Shown in pieces: positions 49,873-59,571 of a stretch of 64,000 bases of DNA. The stretch is from an uncultured Gammaproteobacteria bacterium. GTDB taxonomy: Bacteria; Pseudomonadota; Gammaproteobacteria; Pseudomonadales; Litorivicinaceae. A program made the translations under genes and the position numbers. The stretch is taken from assembly GCA_913057215.1 (NCBI GenBank), contig CAJXNQ010000001.1, forward strand, positions 62,001 through 126,000, given 5' to 3'. The notes under the pieces were generated by a model. The model was not told the origin of the DNA and did not search any database. It saw only the letters and a list, made by a program, of their open reading frames with translations. The stretch's first letter is position 1. Each line of letters begins with the position of its first letter.

Positions 49873-51281
49873 CGATCCGGTCCTATAAACGTTGACTCCA
49901 CTGAGAGAGTGTGGGCAGGTTCCTTAGCCGGTTCAATTAAAAATTCAACCGGAAGCCGACTCTGAATAATCAGATCGGGGTCCATTTGGATTTGATAAAC
50001 AGCAACTTTGGTTTGGCCAGGCGCGAGTTCGAGCGTTTCAGGGCCAATGAGCTTGGCTCCGGGCCGGCCTGCAAGATTAACTTCGTACACCTCGTTAAAC
50101 GATGTTTTATTGAACACAGTCAATGTGTAGGTGTTTTCGATCGCGCCAGATTTTGTCTCGTGGAAGAGGGCGCCACGGTCACGTTTGATATTGGCATCCA
50201 GCGGACTTCGGTGTGTGATGGCATAGCCAAAGGCCACCACCATGATCGCCATGGCTGCTCCGTAACCCAATAAACGCGGTCTGAGCCAATGCGTTGTGCC
50301 TCCGTTGAGTTCATGCTCCGTCGCATATCGAACCAAACCGCGCTCAGTATTCATCTTGTCCATGACTGAATCACAGGCATCAATACACAATGCGCACTGG
50401 ATGCATTCGTACTGGAGGCCATCTCGGATGTCGATACCTGTAGGACACACTTGAACGCACAGTCCGCAATCGATGCAGTCGCCTTGGTGTGTCGCCTCAG
50501 CATCGCGTTTCCGATGTCCGCGTGGCTCGCCTCGATTGTAATCATAGGCAACAGTCAGTGTGTCTTGATCAAACATCACTGACTGGAAACGTGCGTAGGG
50601 ACACATGTGAATACAGACTTTTTCACGCATATAGCCTGCATTGACATAGGTGGCCAGTGTGAAAAGCCCAATCCATAAATAGGCGCCAGTCGAGGCTTGT
50701 CCGGTCCAGTGGTCGATGACCAACTCACGTGCCGGGATGAAGTAGGCAACGAACGTGAAGCCGGTTGCCCAGGCAACTCCGAACCAGATGGTGTGTTTGG
50801 CGATTTTTTTACGGGCTTTGCCCACGCTCATGGGCTGCTTATCGAGTTTGATCCGAGTATGGCGTTCACCTTCTGTGAAGCGCTCAGCCCACATGAAAAT
50901 CTGTGTCCACACGGTCTGTGGGCAGGTGAATCCACACCACACGCGACCGCCAAACACTGTGACAAAAAACAGGCCAAACGCACAGATAATGAGAAGCCAC
51001 GACAAAAGCATCAAATCTTGTGGCCAAAACGTGGCGGCAAAGATGTGGAATTGTCGTGACGGGAGATCAAACCAGATCAGTTGTCGATCACCCCAGTTCA
51101 ACCAGGGTAAAAGGAAATAAAGACCTAATAAAAAGAATCCGGCATACAGACGGATATTCTGGAAGAATCCCGATACGCCTCGCGTGTAAACACCTTCATG
51201 TGTTTGATAGGCAGGGGTTGCACGGTGAGCGAGTCGCTCACCGGCATCGTCGATCTCAACCGTTTCGATACGGTCGCTCAT
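49863..51281 (-). CDS. ccoG: Polyferredoxin-type cbb3 accessory protein (CcoG/RdxA/FixG)
   Basis: A 472-residue membrane iron-sulfur protein. It has several helices (about residues 35-60, 85-110 and 160-230), a CGFTCPQTVW motif, and two ferredoxin-type clusters CIDCGLCVQVCP and CIQCALCIDACD at about residues 270-310. The C-terminus is a periplasmic beta domain. Family knowledge: CcoG reduces copper for cbb3 assembly. It follows ccoP with one intervening base. Confidence 0.95.
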   Translation of the reverse strand: MSDRIETVEIDDAGERLAHRATPAYQTHEGVYTRGVSGFFQNIRLYAGFFLLGLYFLLPWLNWGDRQLIWFDLPSRQFHIFAATFWPQDLMLLSWLLIICAFGLFFVTVFGGRVWCGFTCPQTVWTQIFMWAERFTEGERHTRIKLDKQPMSVGKARKKIAKHTIWFGVAWATGFTFVAYFIPARELVIDHWTGQASTGAYLWIGLFTLATYVNAGYMREKVCIHMCPYARFQSVMFDQDTLTVAYDYNRGEPRGHRKRDAEATHQGDCIDCGLCVQVCPTGIDIRDGLQYECIQCALCIDACDSVMDKMNTERGLVRYATEHELNGGTTHWLRPRLLGYGAAMAIMVVAFGYAITHRSPLDANIKRDRGALFHETKSGAIENTYTLTVFNKTSFNEVYEVNLAGRPGAKLIGPETLELAPGQTKVAVYQIQMDPDLIIQSRLPVEFLIEPAKEPAHTLSVESTFIGPDRWN

Positions 51282-51282
51282 C

Positions 51283-52200
51283 TCAGTTCGCTTGGCTGAG
51301 ACTGTATACGTACGCAGTCAGCAAGTGCACCTTATCCTCTCCCAGTCGTGGAAGCTGTGCTGGCATGACGCCTTGACGTCCATGTCGCAAGGTGAGCTTT
51401 ACAGATTCGATGACAGTGAGATTGGGTTGTTTGTACAACCACACATCATCGGTCAGATTTGGTGCGCCCAATGCGTGCATGCCCTCACCATTTGGCATGT
51501 GACAGGCTGCGCAGTAGGTTTGATAGTGCTGTTCACCTTTAGCTGCGAGCGTTTCATCATGCGCACGCCCAGACAAACTGACCACATAGTGAGAGGTTTC
51601 CTCGATACCTGCATCACCGAGTGTGGCTTGCCAAGCTGGCATGTTGGCAACGCGTCCGACATTGAGTGATTCACGGATTTTTTCGACTGAACCACCATAG
51701 AGCCAATCGTCGTCGGTCAGATTCGGAAACCCGTAAGCACCCTTGCCGCCAGAGCCGTGACAAACCGCGCAATTATTGGAATACAGCCGACCACCGACTT
51801 CAAGCGCCTCAGGGTCACTGGCGAGGACCTCCACAGGTTGGTCAGCAAAGGCCGCAAAGACCGGTCCATAACGGACCTCAGCGGCAGCAACCTCTTCTTC
51901 GTACTGCTTCGTCGATGTCCATCCTAATAAGCCTTGGAAGTTACCCAATCCTGGGTACAAAGCCAGATATCCAAGGCCAAACACAATGGTGCCCAGGAAC
52001 TTGAAATACCACCAACGGGGCAGGGGATTGTCATACTCTTCAATGCCATCGAATGAGTGCCCCATGGTCTCTTCGGTTTCTTCTTTGTAGGGTTCTGATT
52101 TTCGAACAATCCAGATGAGCCATAGACACCCGAAGATCACGAGCAGCGTGATGACGGCAACCCAAATGCTCCAAAATGTGGGGAGTGAATCGTTAAACAT
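51283..52200 (-). CDS. ccoP: cbb3-type cytochrome c oxidase subunit III (CcoP)
   Basis: A 305-residue dihaem cytochrome c. An N-terminal helix region is followed by two haem sites, CAVCH (near residue 140) and CAACH (near residue 230). Family knowledge: CcoP takes electrons from cytochrome c and passes them to CcoO. The ATG at 52200 shares one base with the ccoQ stop. Confidence 0.96.
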   Translation of the reverse strand: MFNDSLPTFWSIWVAVITLLVIFGCLWLIWIVRKSEPYKEETEETMGHSFDGIEEYDNPLPRWWYFKFLGTIVFGLGYLALYPGLGNFQGLLGWTSTKQYEEEVAAAEVRYGPVFAAFADQPVEVLASDPEALEVGGRLYSNNCAVCHGSGGKGAYGFPNLTDDDWLYGGSVEKIRESLNVGRVANMPAWQATLGDAGIEETSHYVVSLSGRAHDETLAAKGEQHYQTYCAACHMPNGEGMHALGAPNLTDDVWLYKQPNLTVIESVKLTLRHGRQGVMPAQLPRLGEDKVHLLTAYVYSLSQAN

Positions 52201-52367
52201 CAGTGTTTTTCTCCATTTGGGGCCTCAATGCCCTCATCATCCAGAATCGAGTTTGCAGCTTCCTCGAATCGGTCTTTGTTTTTTGGGTTGTAGGCCCACC
52301 AGCCAATGGCCAAAAACATCAGCAACATGACCACGCTGAGCACCCCTAACCAATCATAGTAGGTCAC
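52200..52367 (-). CDS. ccoQ: cbb3 oxidase small subunit CcoQ
   Basis: A 55-residue protein with one membrane helix (LGVLSVVMLLMFLAIGWWAY) followed by NPKNKDRFEEAA, the CcoQ pattern. The start is GTG at 52367, three bases after the ccoO stop; the upstream AAGGATCG is a good ribosome site. Family knowledge: CcoQ stabilises the complex. It is below the size usually reported by gene finders. Confidence 0.9.
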   Translation of the reverse strand: MTYYDWLGVLSVVMLLMFLAIGWWAYNPKNKDRFEEAANSILDDEGIEAPNGEKH

Positions 52368-52370
52368 TGT

Positions 52371-52979
52371 CTATCGATCCTTCATCACCGTGCCAAGTCC
52401 CTGTAGATAGGCAATCAGGGCCTCGATTTCTGTTTTTCCGCGGACCGCTTCGCGAGATGCTTCGATCTCCGCATCGGTGTAAGGCGTCCCCAACGATTGC
52501 AACACTCTCATTTTTTTAGGAGTGTCCTCGCCGGTCAGGGTTTTCTGGAACAACCACGGATATGCAGGCATGTTGGATTCTGGTACTACGTCGCGTGGGT
52601 TGTACATATGCGCGCGATGCCAGTCATCGGAATACTTTTCACCAACACGCGCTAAATCGGGTCCTGTCCGTTTGGAACCCCAAAGGAATGGACGCTCCCA
52701 TACAGATTCACCTGCAACCGAGTAGTGGCCATAGCGTTCTGTTTCGGCGCGGAACGGTCGCACCATTTGAGTGTGGCAGACATGGCAGCCCTCTCGGATA
52801 TAAATATCACGTCCTTCCAATTGCAACGCGCTCCAAGGCTTCATGTCCGCGACCGGCGTCGTCGTTTTCTGCATGTGGAACAATGGAACGATTTCTGCCA
52901 AGCCGCCGAAACTAATCACCAGTAAGATGAGAACCGACAGAACTCCGACACGTTTTTCAATAAACTCATGCGACTTCAC
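52371..52979 (-). CDS. ccoO: cbb3-type cytochrome c oxidase subunit II (CcoO)
   Basis: A 202-residue monohaem cytochrome c with one N-terminal membrane helix (residues 12-30) and haem motif CHVCH ([14 protein letters not shown]). Family knowledge: CcoO passes electrons from CcoP to the catalytic subunit. The start is GTG at 52979 with AAGGAG upstream, ten bases after ccoN. Confidence 0.96.
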   Translation of the reverse strand: MKSHEFIEKRVGVLSVLILLVISFGGLAEIVPLFHMQKTTTPVADMKPWSALQLEGRDIYIREGCHVCHTQMVRPFRAETERYGHYSVAGESVWERPFLWGSKRTGPDLARVGEKYSDDWHRAHMYNPRDVVPESNMPAYPWLFQKTLTGEDTPKKMRVLQSLGTPYTDAEIEASREAVRGKTEIEALIAYLQGLGTVMKDR

Positions 52980-52989
52980 TGGCGTCTCC

Positions 52990-54429
52990 TTATGCCGGTT
53001 GTGCTTCAGGGGTGCTGGTATCGCGGATCGTGTCCTGACGTTTGGCGTCTTGCACCGTCATGTAGACGTTGTACATCATGACCAGCATTCCGATGAGGAA
53101 GATGGCACCGCCAATGACCCGCACAATCCACCCCGGATAGCTTGCTTCGACGGAATCGATAAAGCTGTAGGTCAAAGTGCCATCTGTATTGACAGCGCGC
53201 CACATCAGCCCTTGCATGATGCCGTTGACCCACATCGCAGCGATGTACAACACAGTACCGATCGTAGACATCCAGAAATGAAGATTAATCAAACGCGTTG
53301 AATACATCTGTGCGACGCCAAGCACTTTCGGGATCAGGTGATAGAGCGAACCGATCGAGACCATGGCAACCCAGCCAAGGGCACCTGAGTGCACATGCCC
53401 AATCGTCCAATCGGTGTTATGGGACAATGCGTTGACAGTTTTGATGGACATCATCGGACCTTCAAAGGTCGACATGCCATAGAACGACAGCGAAACCACC
53501 AAGAAGCGCAAAATCGGATCAGTCCGAAGCTTGTGCCATGCCCCAGAGAGCGTCATGACACCGTTGATCATGCCGCCCCAGCTTGGTGCCAACAGAATCA
53601 GCGACATCACCATGCCGACCGACTGGGCCCAGTCTGGCAACGCTGAATAGTGAAGATGGTGTGCGCCAGCCCACATGTAAGTCGCAATGAGTGCCCAGAA
53701 GTGCACGATTGAGAGGCGATATGAATATACCGGACGGCCGGCTTGTTTGGGCACGAAGTAGTACATCATCCCAAGGAAGCCAGCTGTTAGGAAAAAGCCA
53801 ACAGCATTGTGGCCGTACCACCACTGGACCATGGCATCCATGGCGCCCGAGTATGCACTGTACGACTTGAATAAACTGACAGGGACCACTGCGCTGTTGA
53901 CAATGTGCAACACCGCAACGACCAGAATGAAGGCGGCGAAGAACCAATTGGCCACATAAATGTGTGAGGTCTTGCGCTGTGCAATGGTGCCCAAGAAGAC
54001 CACAGCATATGAGATCCACACGGCTGCAATCAGAATGTCGATCGGCCACTCAAGCTCCGCGTACTCTTTTGTCGATGTGAGCCCGAGCGGCAGTGTGATG
54101 ACGGCCGCGACGATGACCAACTGCCAACCCCAAAACGTGAAGCGAGCCAGTGATGGAAATGCCAGCGGCGTTTGACAGGTTCTCTGCACACAGTAATAGG
54201 AAGTCGCAAAAAGCGCGCATCCACCAAAGGCAAAAATGACTGCGTTGGTGTGCAGTGGACGCAGGCGGCCAAAGTGTGTGTATTCCGAAGCCAAGAGCTC
54301 AGGCCACACGAGTTGGGCGGCAATAAGCACGCCGACGGCCATACCGACAATGCCCCAAACAACGGCCATGATTGCGAATTGACGGACCGTTCTGTAGTCG
54401 TATGCAGGGTGTGCTGCAGCCAAAGACAT
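52990..54429 (-). CDS. ccoN: cbb3-type cytochrome c oxidase subunit I (CcoN)
   Basis: A 479-residue haem-copper oxidase catalytic subunit with about 12 helices. [32 protein letters not shown]-type and [14 protein letters not shown] blocks carry the histidines for haem b, haem b3 and CuB. Family knowledge: CcoN reduces oxygen with high affinity and pumps protons, allowing growth at low oxygen. It is first in ccoNOQP-ccoG-fixH-ccoI-ccoS. An FNR/ANR-type promoter lies upstream. Confidence 0.97.
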   Translation of the reverse strand: MSLAAAHPAYDYRTVRQFAIMAVVWGIVGMAVGVLIAAQLVWPELLASEYTHFGRLRPLHTNAVIFAFGGCALFATSYYCVQRTCQTPLAFPSLARFTFWGWQLVIVAAVITLPLGLTSTKEYAELEWPIDILIAAVWISYAVVFLGTIAQRKTSHIYVANWFFAAFILVVAVLHIVNSAVVPVSLFKSYSAYSGAMDAMVQWWYGHNAVGFFLTAGFLGMMYYFVPKQAGRPVYSYRLSIVHFWALIATYMWAGAHHLHYSALPDWAQSVGMVMSLILLAPSWGGMINGVMTLSGAWHKLRTDPILRFLVVSLSFYGMSTFEGPMMSIKTVNALSHNTDWTIGHVHSGALGWVAMVSIGSLYHLIPKVLGVAQMYSTRLINLHFWMSTIGTVLYIAAMWVNGIMQGLMWRAVNTDGTLTYSFIDSVEASYPGWIVRVIGGAIFLIGMLVMMYNVYMTVQDAKRQDTIRDTSTPEAQPA

Positions 54430-54594
54430 CCTGTTCTTCCTTTATAAATAAAAAATCTATGTATAGTTTAAATGGTTATATAGTCGTTCGTGAAGCATCT
54501 ATGGCCACGAATTGTCTGACAAAAAGGTCGTACACATGACGATCTGGATGCCAAGCGTTAGTCGATGTGGTTATTATAATGCGAAAATGCAGTG

Positions 54595-54645
54595 TAAATT
54601 GGTTATAACAAACAATGCTGCTGCAATTGAATTGAGATAGATCAA
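54595..54645 (-). promoter_or_regulatory. FNR/ANR-type promoter for the ccoNOQP operon
   Basis: TTGAGATAGATCAA at 54632-54645 matches the FNR/ANR consensus TTGAT-N4-ATCAA at nine of ten positions. On the minus strand an extended -10, TGTTATAAC (TATAAC at 54607-54602), predicts a start near 54595-54597, placing the site centre 41-44 bases upstream, the class II position. The leader to ccoN is about 165 bases. The site also lies 31 bases before the cysB ATG, so it could affect cysB too. Confidence 0.65.
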
Positions 54646-54675
54646 CAAAACTACGATTTTTACGGCCAAGAGCGC

Positions 54676-55653
54676 ATGAAACTACAACAGCTCCGTTACA
54701 TCAGTGAAGTCGCAAATCACGACCTGAACGTCTCGGCGACGGCGCAGAGTTTGTTCACGTCTCAGCCGGGGATTTCTAAACAGATTCGACTGCTCGAGGA
54801 AGAGCTTGGCGTCGAAATCTTTGCGCGCAATGGGAAGCATCTTGTATCCATCACGCCTGCTGGTGAAGAAGTATTGCGAGTCGCCAGTGAGATCCTTCAT
54901 AAAATGGATGCGATCAAGCAAATTTCTCAAGAATTTTCAGACGAAACCAAGGGGGTGTTGTCGATCGCGACCACGCATACCCAGGCACGCTACGTGTTGC
55001 CGCCGATCATCAATCAATTCATGCAGGAATACCCAGAAGTCAGTCTGCATATGCAGCAGGGAACACCGGCTCAGATTGCCGAAATGGCCGCCAGTGGGGA
55101 TGTGGATTTCGCGATCGCGACGGAGGGGCTTGAGCATTTTGCAAACCTGCTTTTGATGCCATGTTATCAATGGAATCGGGCGGTGATTGTGCCTAAAGGG
55201 CATCCGCTTTCCGATCTGGATCATCCGCTTAAGCTCTCAGATTTGGCTCGGCACTCAATCGTGACCTATGTATTTGGTTTCACAGGGCGTTCGCGGCTCG
55301 ATGAAGCGTTCGAAAAGGAGGGATTGGCGCCGAAAGTTGTATTCACAGCAGCCGATGCGGACGTCATTAAGACCTATGTGCGTCTTGGATTGGGTGTCGG
55401 AATCGTGGCTGACATGGCATTTGATCCAAACACCGACGGGGACTTGGTGAAAATCAGCGCAGCGCACCTGTTCAGCCCAAGCGTGACATCAATCGCTTTT
55501 CGCCGTGGGACTTTTTTGCGCGGCTACATGTATCGGTTCGTGAATCTCTTTGCGCCGCACCTCTCGCGCGACGTGATTGGCCAGTTTTTAAGAAGCCAGG
55601 GTCGAGCAGAAGCCGAAGAGATTTTTAAAACGGTTGAGATCCCGCTTCTGTAA
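54676..55653 (+). CDS. cysB: LysR-family regulator CysB
   Basis: A 325-residue LysR regulator. MKLQQLRYISEVANHDLNVS with the winged helix to SKQIRLLEEELG is CysB-typical, and TTHTQARYVLPP plus the later VFGFTGRSRLDEAF mark the sulfate/N-acetylserine-binding domain. Family knowledge: CysB activates cysteine and sulfur assimilation. It is divergent from ccoN. The length matches CysB (324). Confidence 0.93.
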   Translation: MKLQQLRYISEVANHDLNVSATAQSLFTSQPGISKQIRLLEEELGVEIFARNGKHLVSITPAGEEVLRVASEILHKMDAIKQISQEFSDETKGVLSIATTHTQARYVLPPIINQFMQEYPEVSLHMQQGTPAQIAEMAASGDVDFAIATEGLEHFANLLLMPCYQWNRAVIVPKGHPLSDLDHPLKLSDLARHSIVTYVFGFTGRSRLDEAFEKEGLAPKVVFTAADADVIKTYVRLGLGVGIVADMAFDPNTDGDLVKISAAHLFSPSVTSIAFRRGTFLRGYMYRFVNLFAPHLSRDVIGQFLRSQGRAEAEEIFKTVEIPLL

Positions 55654-55711
55654 ACTGTCCGCTTTCGACTGGTTGGCTCGCGCGTCTGATGCAGGCTACA
55701 TGTTTCCGCGG

Positions 55712-56539
55712 TTAACGGGCACTTTTTCGCTTGCCGGTGACCTGCAGGATGCGTGCGCTGATCTCTTCGACTGAACGTTCAGTGCTCGATAAAAAGGGAA
55801 TGGCGTGCCGGCGATACAAAGACTCGACCTCGTTGACTTCATACTGACATTGTTTCAACGACGCATATCGGGAGTCGGGCCGTCGCATCTCGCGAATGGC
55901 TTGTAAGCGTTCTGGGTCAATTGTTAACCCGAAGAGTTTATTTTTGTACTTCCTAAGTGTCTCGGGTAAGGCATCGTCGTCCAGATCGTCTTCTGTGAGC
56001 GGGTAATTTGCGACTTTGAGTCCATATTGCATCGCCAAATATAAACTGGTGGGCGTTTTTCCGGAGCGAGAGACGCCGATCAAGATCATGTCAGCTTGAT
56101 CGTAGTAACGAATACGGGCCCCATCATCGTTATCCAGTGCAAAATTAACAGCATCAATACGTCGAGAATATTGGCCATCCGGGGCAACTGCATGGCTCAT
56201 GCCCACGGAATAACTTGAGCTTTGCCTGAGTTCTCGCTCAAGTGGTTTCAAAAACGTCTGGAAGATATCGACTAAAAAGCCGTCGCAGTTGGCGAGAACG
56301 TCACGTACCTCTTGGTTGACGATGGTATCAAACACGATGGGCGTAGTTTGACTTTGGTCGCCCGCTGCGTTGATCTCAATCACGGCTTTTTTGGCTTTCT
56401 CGACCGAGTCCACATAGGGCAAGGTGGTCTTTTCAAAGGTGATATTTTCGAACTGGCTAAGCAGCGCCTGTCCAAGACCCTCGGCAGTGAGGCCGGTTCC
56501 ATCTGAAATAAAGAAAACAGGACGAATTTCTGAGGCCAT
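55712..56539 (-). CDS. ppsR: Phosphoenolpyruvate synthase regulatory protein (kinase/pyrophosphorylase)
   Basis: A 275-residue DUF299 protein with [18 protein letters not shown] at the N-terminus and a P-loop-like [15 protein letters not shown] (near residue 153-165). Family knowledge: it inactivates PpsA by ADP-dependent phosphorylation and reactivates it by phosphorolysis. The ATG at 56539 is chosen by homology; the longer frame is a run-in. It is divergent from ppsA with a 122-base gap. Confidence 0.94.
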   Translation of the reverse strand: MASEIRPVFFISDGTGLTAEGLGQALLSQFENITFEKTTLPYVDSVEKAKKAVIEINAAGDQSQTTPIVFDTIVNQEVRDVLANCDGFLVDIFQTFLKPLERELRQSSSYSVGMSHAVAPDGQYSRRIDAVNFALDNDDGARIRYYDQADMILIGVSRSGKTPTSLYLAMQYGLKVANYPLTEDDLDDDALPETLRKYKNKLFGLTIDPERLQAIREMRRPDSRYASLKQCQYEVNEVESLYRRHAIPFLSSTERSVEEISARILQVTGKRKSAR

Positions 56540-56661
56540 ATTCGTTTCCAAATCATTTATACTGTGCGGCTTTATCGACGGCCTGTCGGCGTCACGATTC
56601 GAGTTTCGACTCAAAGTCTGCGTCAGAGGTCTCAAAGACACAAGTTGGAAGGGGATTCCTG

Positions 56662-59037
56662 TTGGACAACTACATCCTTTGGTTTGATCAGCTCGGCATG
56701 CACGACGTTGAGCGGGTGGGCGGAAAAAATGCATCCTTAGGCGAGATGATTTCAAATCTCGCGAATGCAGGGGTCAGTGTACCCAATGGCTTTGCAACGA
56801 CTGCACATGCGTACCGTGAGTTTTTGGCGCATGAAGGACTCGCCGATCGAATCAATGAAGCACTGAACGCACTGGATGTGGATGATGTCAATGCGCTGGT
56901 GAAGACCGGCGCTGAAATCCGATCTTGGATCATTGAGACGCCGTTTCAACCGGCACTTGATCAGGCGATCGAGGATGCTTTTGCCACGATGACCCAAGAG
57001 AATGCGGACATGAAGGTGGCGGTCCGTTCGTCAGCGACGGCCGAGGATCTCCCAGATGCATCGTTTGCCGGCCAGCAAGAGACCTTTCTCAATATCTCAG
57101 GCATTGCGCATGTGAAGCTCGCGATTAAGGAAGTTTTCGCGTCTCTGTTTAACGACCGAGCTATTTCGTATCGTGTGCATCAGGGATTTGCACATGAGTT
57201 AGTTGCGCTCTCAGCGGGTATCCAGCGCATGGTACGCTCAGAAACAGGCGCGGCCGGGGTCATGTTTACGATGGATACCGAAAGCGGTTTTCGCGATGTG
57301 GTGTTTGTCACAGCAGCCTATGGATTGGGCGAGACAGTCGTTCAAGGCGCGGTTAATCCAGATGAGTTTTACGTCCACAAACCAACGCTGGAAGCCGGTC
57401 GACCCGCTGTCCTACGTCGGACACGTGGATCGAAGTTAATCAAGATGGTCTATGCCGATTCGTCACAGCCTGGTCGTTCCGTGAATACGGTCGATGTCGA
57501 CCCTGCCGAGCGGCGGGTATTCTCAGTCACTGATGCTGAAGTGGAGTCCTTGGCTCGACAGGCCATGACGATTGAAGCGCACTATGGCCGTCCGATGGAC
57601 ATTGAGTGGGCGAGAGATGGTGACGACGGCAAGCTGTATATCGTTCAGGCACGTCCGGAAACTGTGCAGAGTCAACAAGACGGGCGTCAAATGGAGCGCT
57701 TCGTTTTAAAGGAAAAGAGTGCCGTCTTGGCAGATGGTCGAGCCATTGGGCAGAAAATTGGTCAGGGTCCAGTGCGCCTGGTGAAAGACTTGTCTCGGAT
57801 GGATGAAGTCCAGCCCGGTGACGTGCTCGTCACGGATATGACTGATCCGGATTGGGAGCCTGTGATGAAACGGGCGTCTGCGATCGTGACGAATCGAGGG
57901 GGGCGTACTTGCCATGCAGCGATTATCGCGCGTGAGCTCGGTATCCCGGCGGTCGTTGGTTGCGGTGATGCCACAGAGCGACTACAGGATGGTGTCGAGG
58001 TGACCGTCAGCTGTGCTGAGGGTGATACCGGTCACATCTATGCGGGCACCCTGAAGTTTGATCATCGCGTTACCAGTGTCGACGCCATGCCTGAACTGCC
58101 TTTTAAAATCATGATGAATGTAGGGAACCCGGATCGTGCGTTCGATTTCCAGCGTCTCCCACATGCCGGTATTGGGCTCGCGCGGCTCGAGTTCATTATC
58201 AATCGCATGATCGGCGTACACCCGCGGGCTTTAATGGACTTTGAAACGCTGTCTCTTGATTTAAAAGAAGAGATCAGTGAACGCATCGGAGGATATGCGA
58301 GCCCAACTGACTTTTACGTCGATAAATTGGTCGAGGGCATCTCAACACTGGGTGCGTCCTTCGCACCTGAGCGAGTGATTGTGCGACTGTCTGATTTTAA
58401 GTCCAACGAGTATCGCAATTTGATTGGTGGACCGCTGTATGAGCCTGAAGAAGAGAATCCAATGCTCGGATTCCGTGGCGCGTCGCGCTATATCTCAGAC
58501 GACTTCAGAGCGTGTTTTGAATTGGAATGTCGTGCTTTAAAACGGGTCCGTGACGAGATGGGGCTCACTAATGTAGCCATCATGGTGCCCTTCGTGCGTA
58601 CCCTTGATGAGGCAGCTGGCGTCATTGAGCTGTTAAAGCAAAATGGCCTGGAGCGAGGCGTGAATGGATTGGAAGTGATCATGATGTGTGAACTGCCCTC
58701 CAACGCGGTTCTGGCAGACGAGTTTTTGGAGTATTTCGATGGGTTCTCGATCGGCTCCAACGATTTGACACAGTTGACACTTGGCTTGGATCGCGACTCA
58801 GGGCTGATTGCGGATGCCTTTGATGAGCGAAATCCCGCGGTTAAATTCTTACTGTCGCGCGCGATTGCTGCCTGTAATAAAGCCGGTAAGTACATCGGAA
58901 TTTGTGGCCAGGGGCCGAGTGATCATCCGGATTTGGCATTCTGGCTCATGGAGCAGGGCATTGATTCTGTGTCGTTAAATCCAGACACCGTGTTGGAAAC
59001 CTGGTTTTTCCTCGCCGATGCGCAGGACAATAAGTGA
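56662..59037 (+). CDS. ppsA: Phosphoenolpyruvate synthase
   Basis: A 791-residue enzyme with an N-terminal ATP-grasp domain ([28 protein letters not shown]), catalytic His418 in [14 protein letters not shown], and a PEP/pyruvate-binding TIM-barrel end with [16 protein letters not shown]. Family knowledge: it makes PEP from pyruvate and ATP in gluconeogenesis. The start is TTG with GAAGGGGA upstream. It overlaps rraA by four bases (GTGA), so the two are coupled. Confidence 0.97.
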   Translation: MDNYILWFDQLGMHDVERVGGKNASLGEMISNLANAGVSVPNGFATTAHAYREFLAHEGLADRINEALNALDVDDVNALVKTGAEIRSWIIETPFQPALDQAIEDAFATMTQENADMKVAVRSSATAEDLPDASFAGQQETFLNISGIAHVKLAIKEVFASLFNDRAISYRVHQGFAHELVALSAGIQRMVRSETGAAGVMFTMDTESGFRDVVFVTAAYGLGETVVQGAVNPDEFYVHKPTLEAGRPAVLRRTRGSKLIKMVYADSSQPGRSVNTVDVDPAERRVFSVTDAEVESLARQAMTIEAHYGRPMDIEWARDGDDGKLYIVQARPETVQSQQDGRQMERFVLKEKSAVLADGRAIGQKIGQGPVRLVKDLSRMDEVQPGDVLVTDMTDPDWEPVMKRASAIVTNRGGRTCHAAIIARELGIPAVVGCGDATERLQDGVEVTVSCAEGDTGHIYAGTLKFDHRVTSVDAMPELPFKIMMNVGNPDRAFDFQRLPHAGIGLARLEFIINRMIGVHPRALMDFETLSLDLKEEISERIGGYASPTDFYVDKLVEGISTLGASFAPERVIVRLSDFKSNEYRNLIGGPLYEPEEENPMLGFRGASRYISDDFRACFELECRALKRVRDEMGLTNVAIMVPFVRTLDEAAGVIELLKQNGLERGVNGLEVIMMCELPSNAVLADEFLEYFDGFSIGSNDLTQLTLGLDRDSGLIADAFDERNPAVKFLLSRAIAACNKAGKYIGICGQGPSDHPDLAFWLMEQGIDSVSLNPDTVLETWFFLADAQDNK

Positions 59038-59513
59038 AGTCAACGCCGGATCTGTGCGATGAATTCGCGGAGGGGCTCAATGTACTTGAGCCCTTGTTTA
59101 CAAACTTTGGCGGTCGCGCACATTTCTTTGGTGAGGTGGTCACTGTCAAATGCTTTGAGGACAATTCAAAGGTTAAAGAGTTGGCAGGGCAGCCAGGCCA
59201 GGGTCGCATCATGGTCGTGGATGGGGGCGGTTCGCTCCGTCGAGCCTTACTCGGTGACATGATCGCCGCCAATGCATTGGCGAATGGCTGGGCGGGATTT
59301 GTGATCTATGGATGCATCCGCGATGTTGATGAAATTGGTGCAATGGACTTGGGTGTGCAGGCCCTGGCAACCCATCCCATGAAAACAGAGAAACGTGGGA
59401 TCGGGGATGTCAATGTCCCCGTGACAATTGCTGGCCACACGATTCATCCAGGTGATTGGATGGTGTGCGACAATAATGGCATCGTTGTCTCGCCAGTGCC
59501 CTTGGATTCATAA
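59034..59513 (+). CDS. rraA: RraA-like protein (regulator of RNase E activity)
   Basis: A 159-residue protein opening with TPDLCDEF and carrying [37 protein letters not shown] and DNNGIVV, the RraA family blocks. Family knowledge: RraA binds RNase E and slows RNA decay; some relatives are aldolases. The GTG overlaps the ppsA stop, and a strong terminator follows. Confidence 0.92.
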   Translation: MKSTPDLCDEFAEGLNVLEPLFTNFGGRAHFFGEVVTVKCFEDNSKVKELAGQPGQGRIMVVDGGGSLRRALLGDMIAANALANGWAGFVIYGCIRDVDEIGAMDLGVQALATHPMKTEKRGIGDVNVPVTIAGHTIHPGDWMVCDNNGIVVSPVPLDS

Positions 59514-59515
59514 CC

Positions 59516-59554
59516 AATAAAAAAGCCCCCGCGTGTCAGACACGCGGGGGCTTT
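59516..59554. terminator. Strong terminator between convergent rraA and acnB
   Basis: AAAGCCCCCGCGTGT (59522-59536) pairs with ACACGCGGGGGCTTT (59540-59554), a 15-bp stem with a CAG loop. The A-run at its left side gives a good T-tract on the minus strand, so it mainly ends acnB, but it can act both ways. Confidence 0.92.
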
Positions 59555-59571
59555 CAGTGTGACCCCAACGA

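Noticed and set aside
53519-54049. 176-codon minus-strand frame inside ccoN
   Set aside because: It is a shifted-frame reading of CcoN with odd composition.
56540-56661. Fully assigned divergent promoter for ppsR and ppsA
   Set aside because: TATACT (56558-56563) and a minus-strand TATAAA are present, but no -35 at good spacing was found for either.
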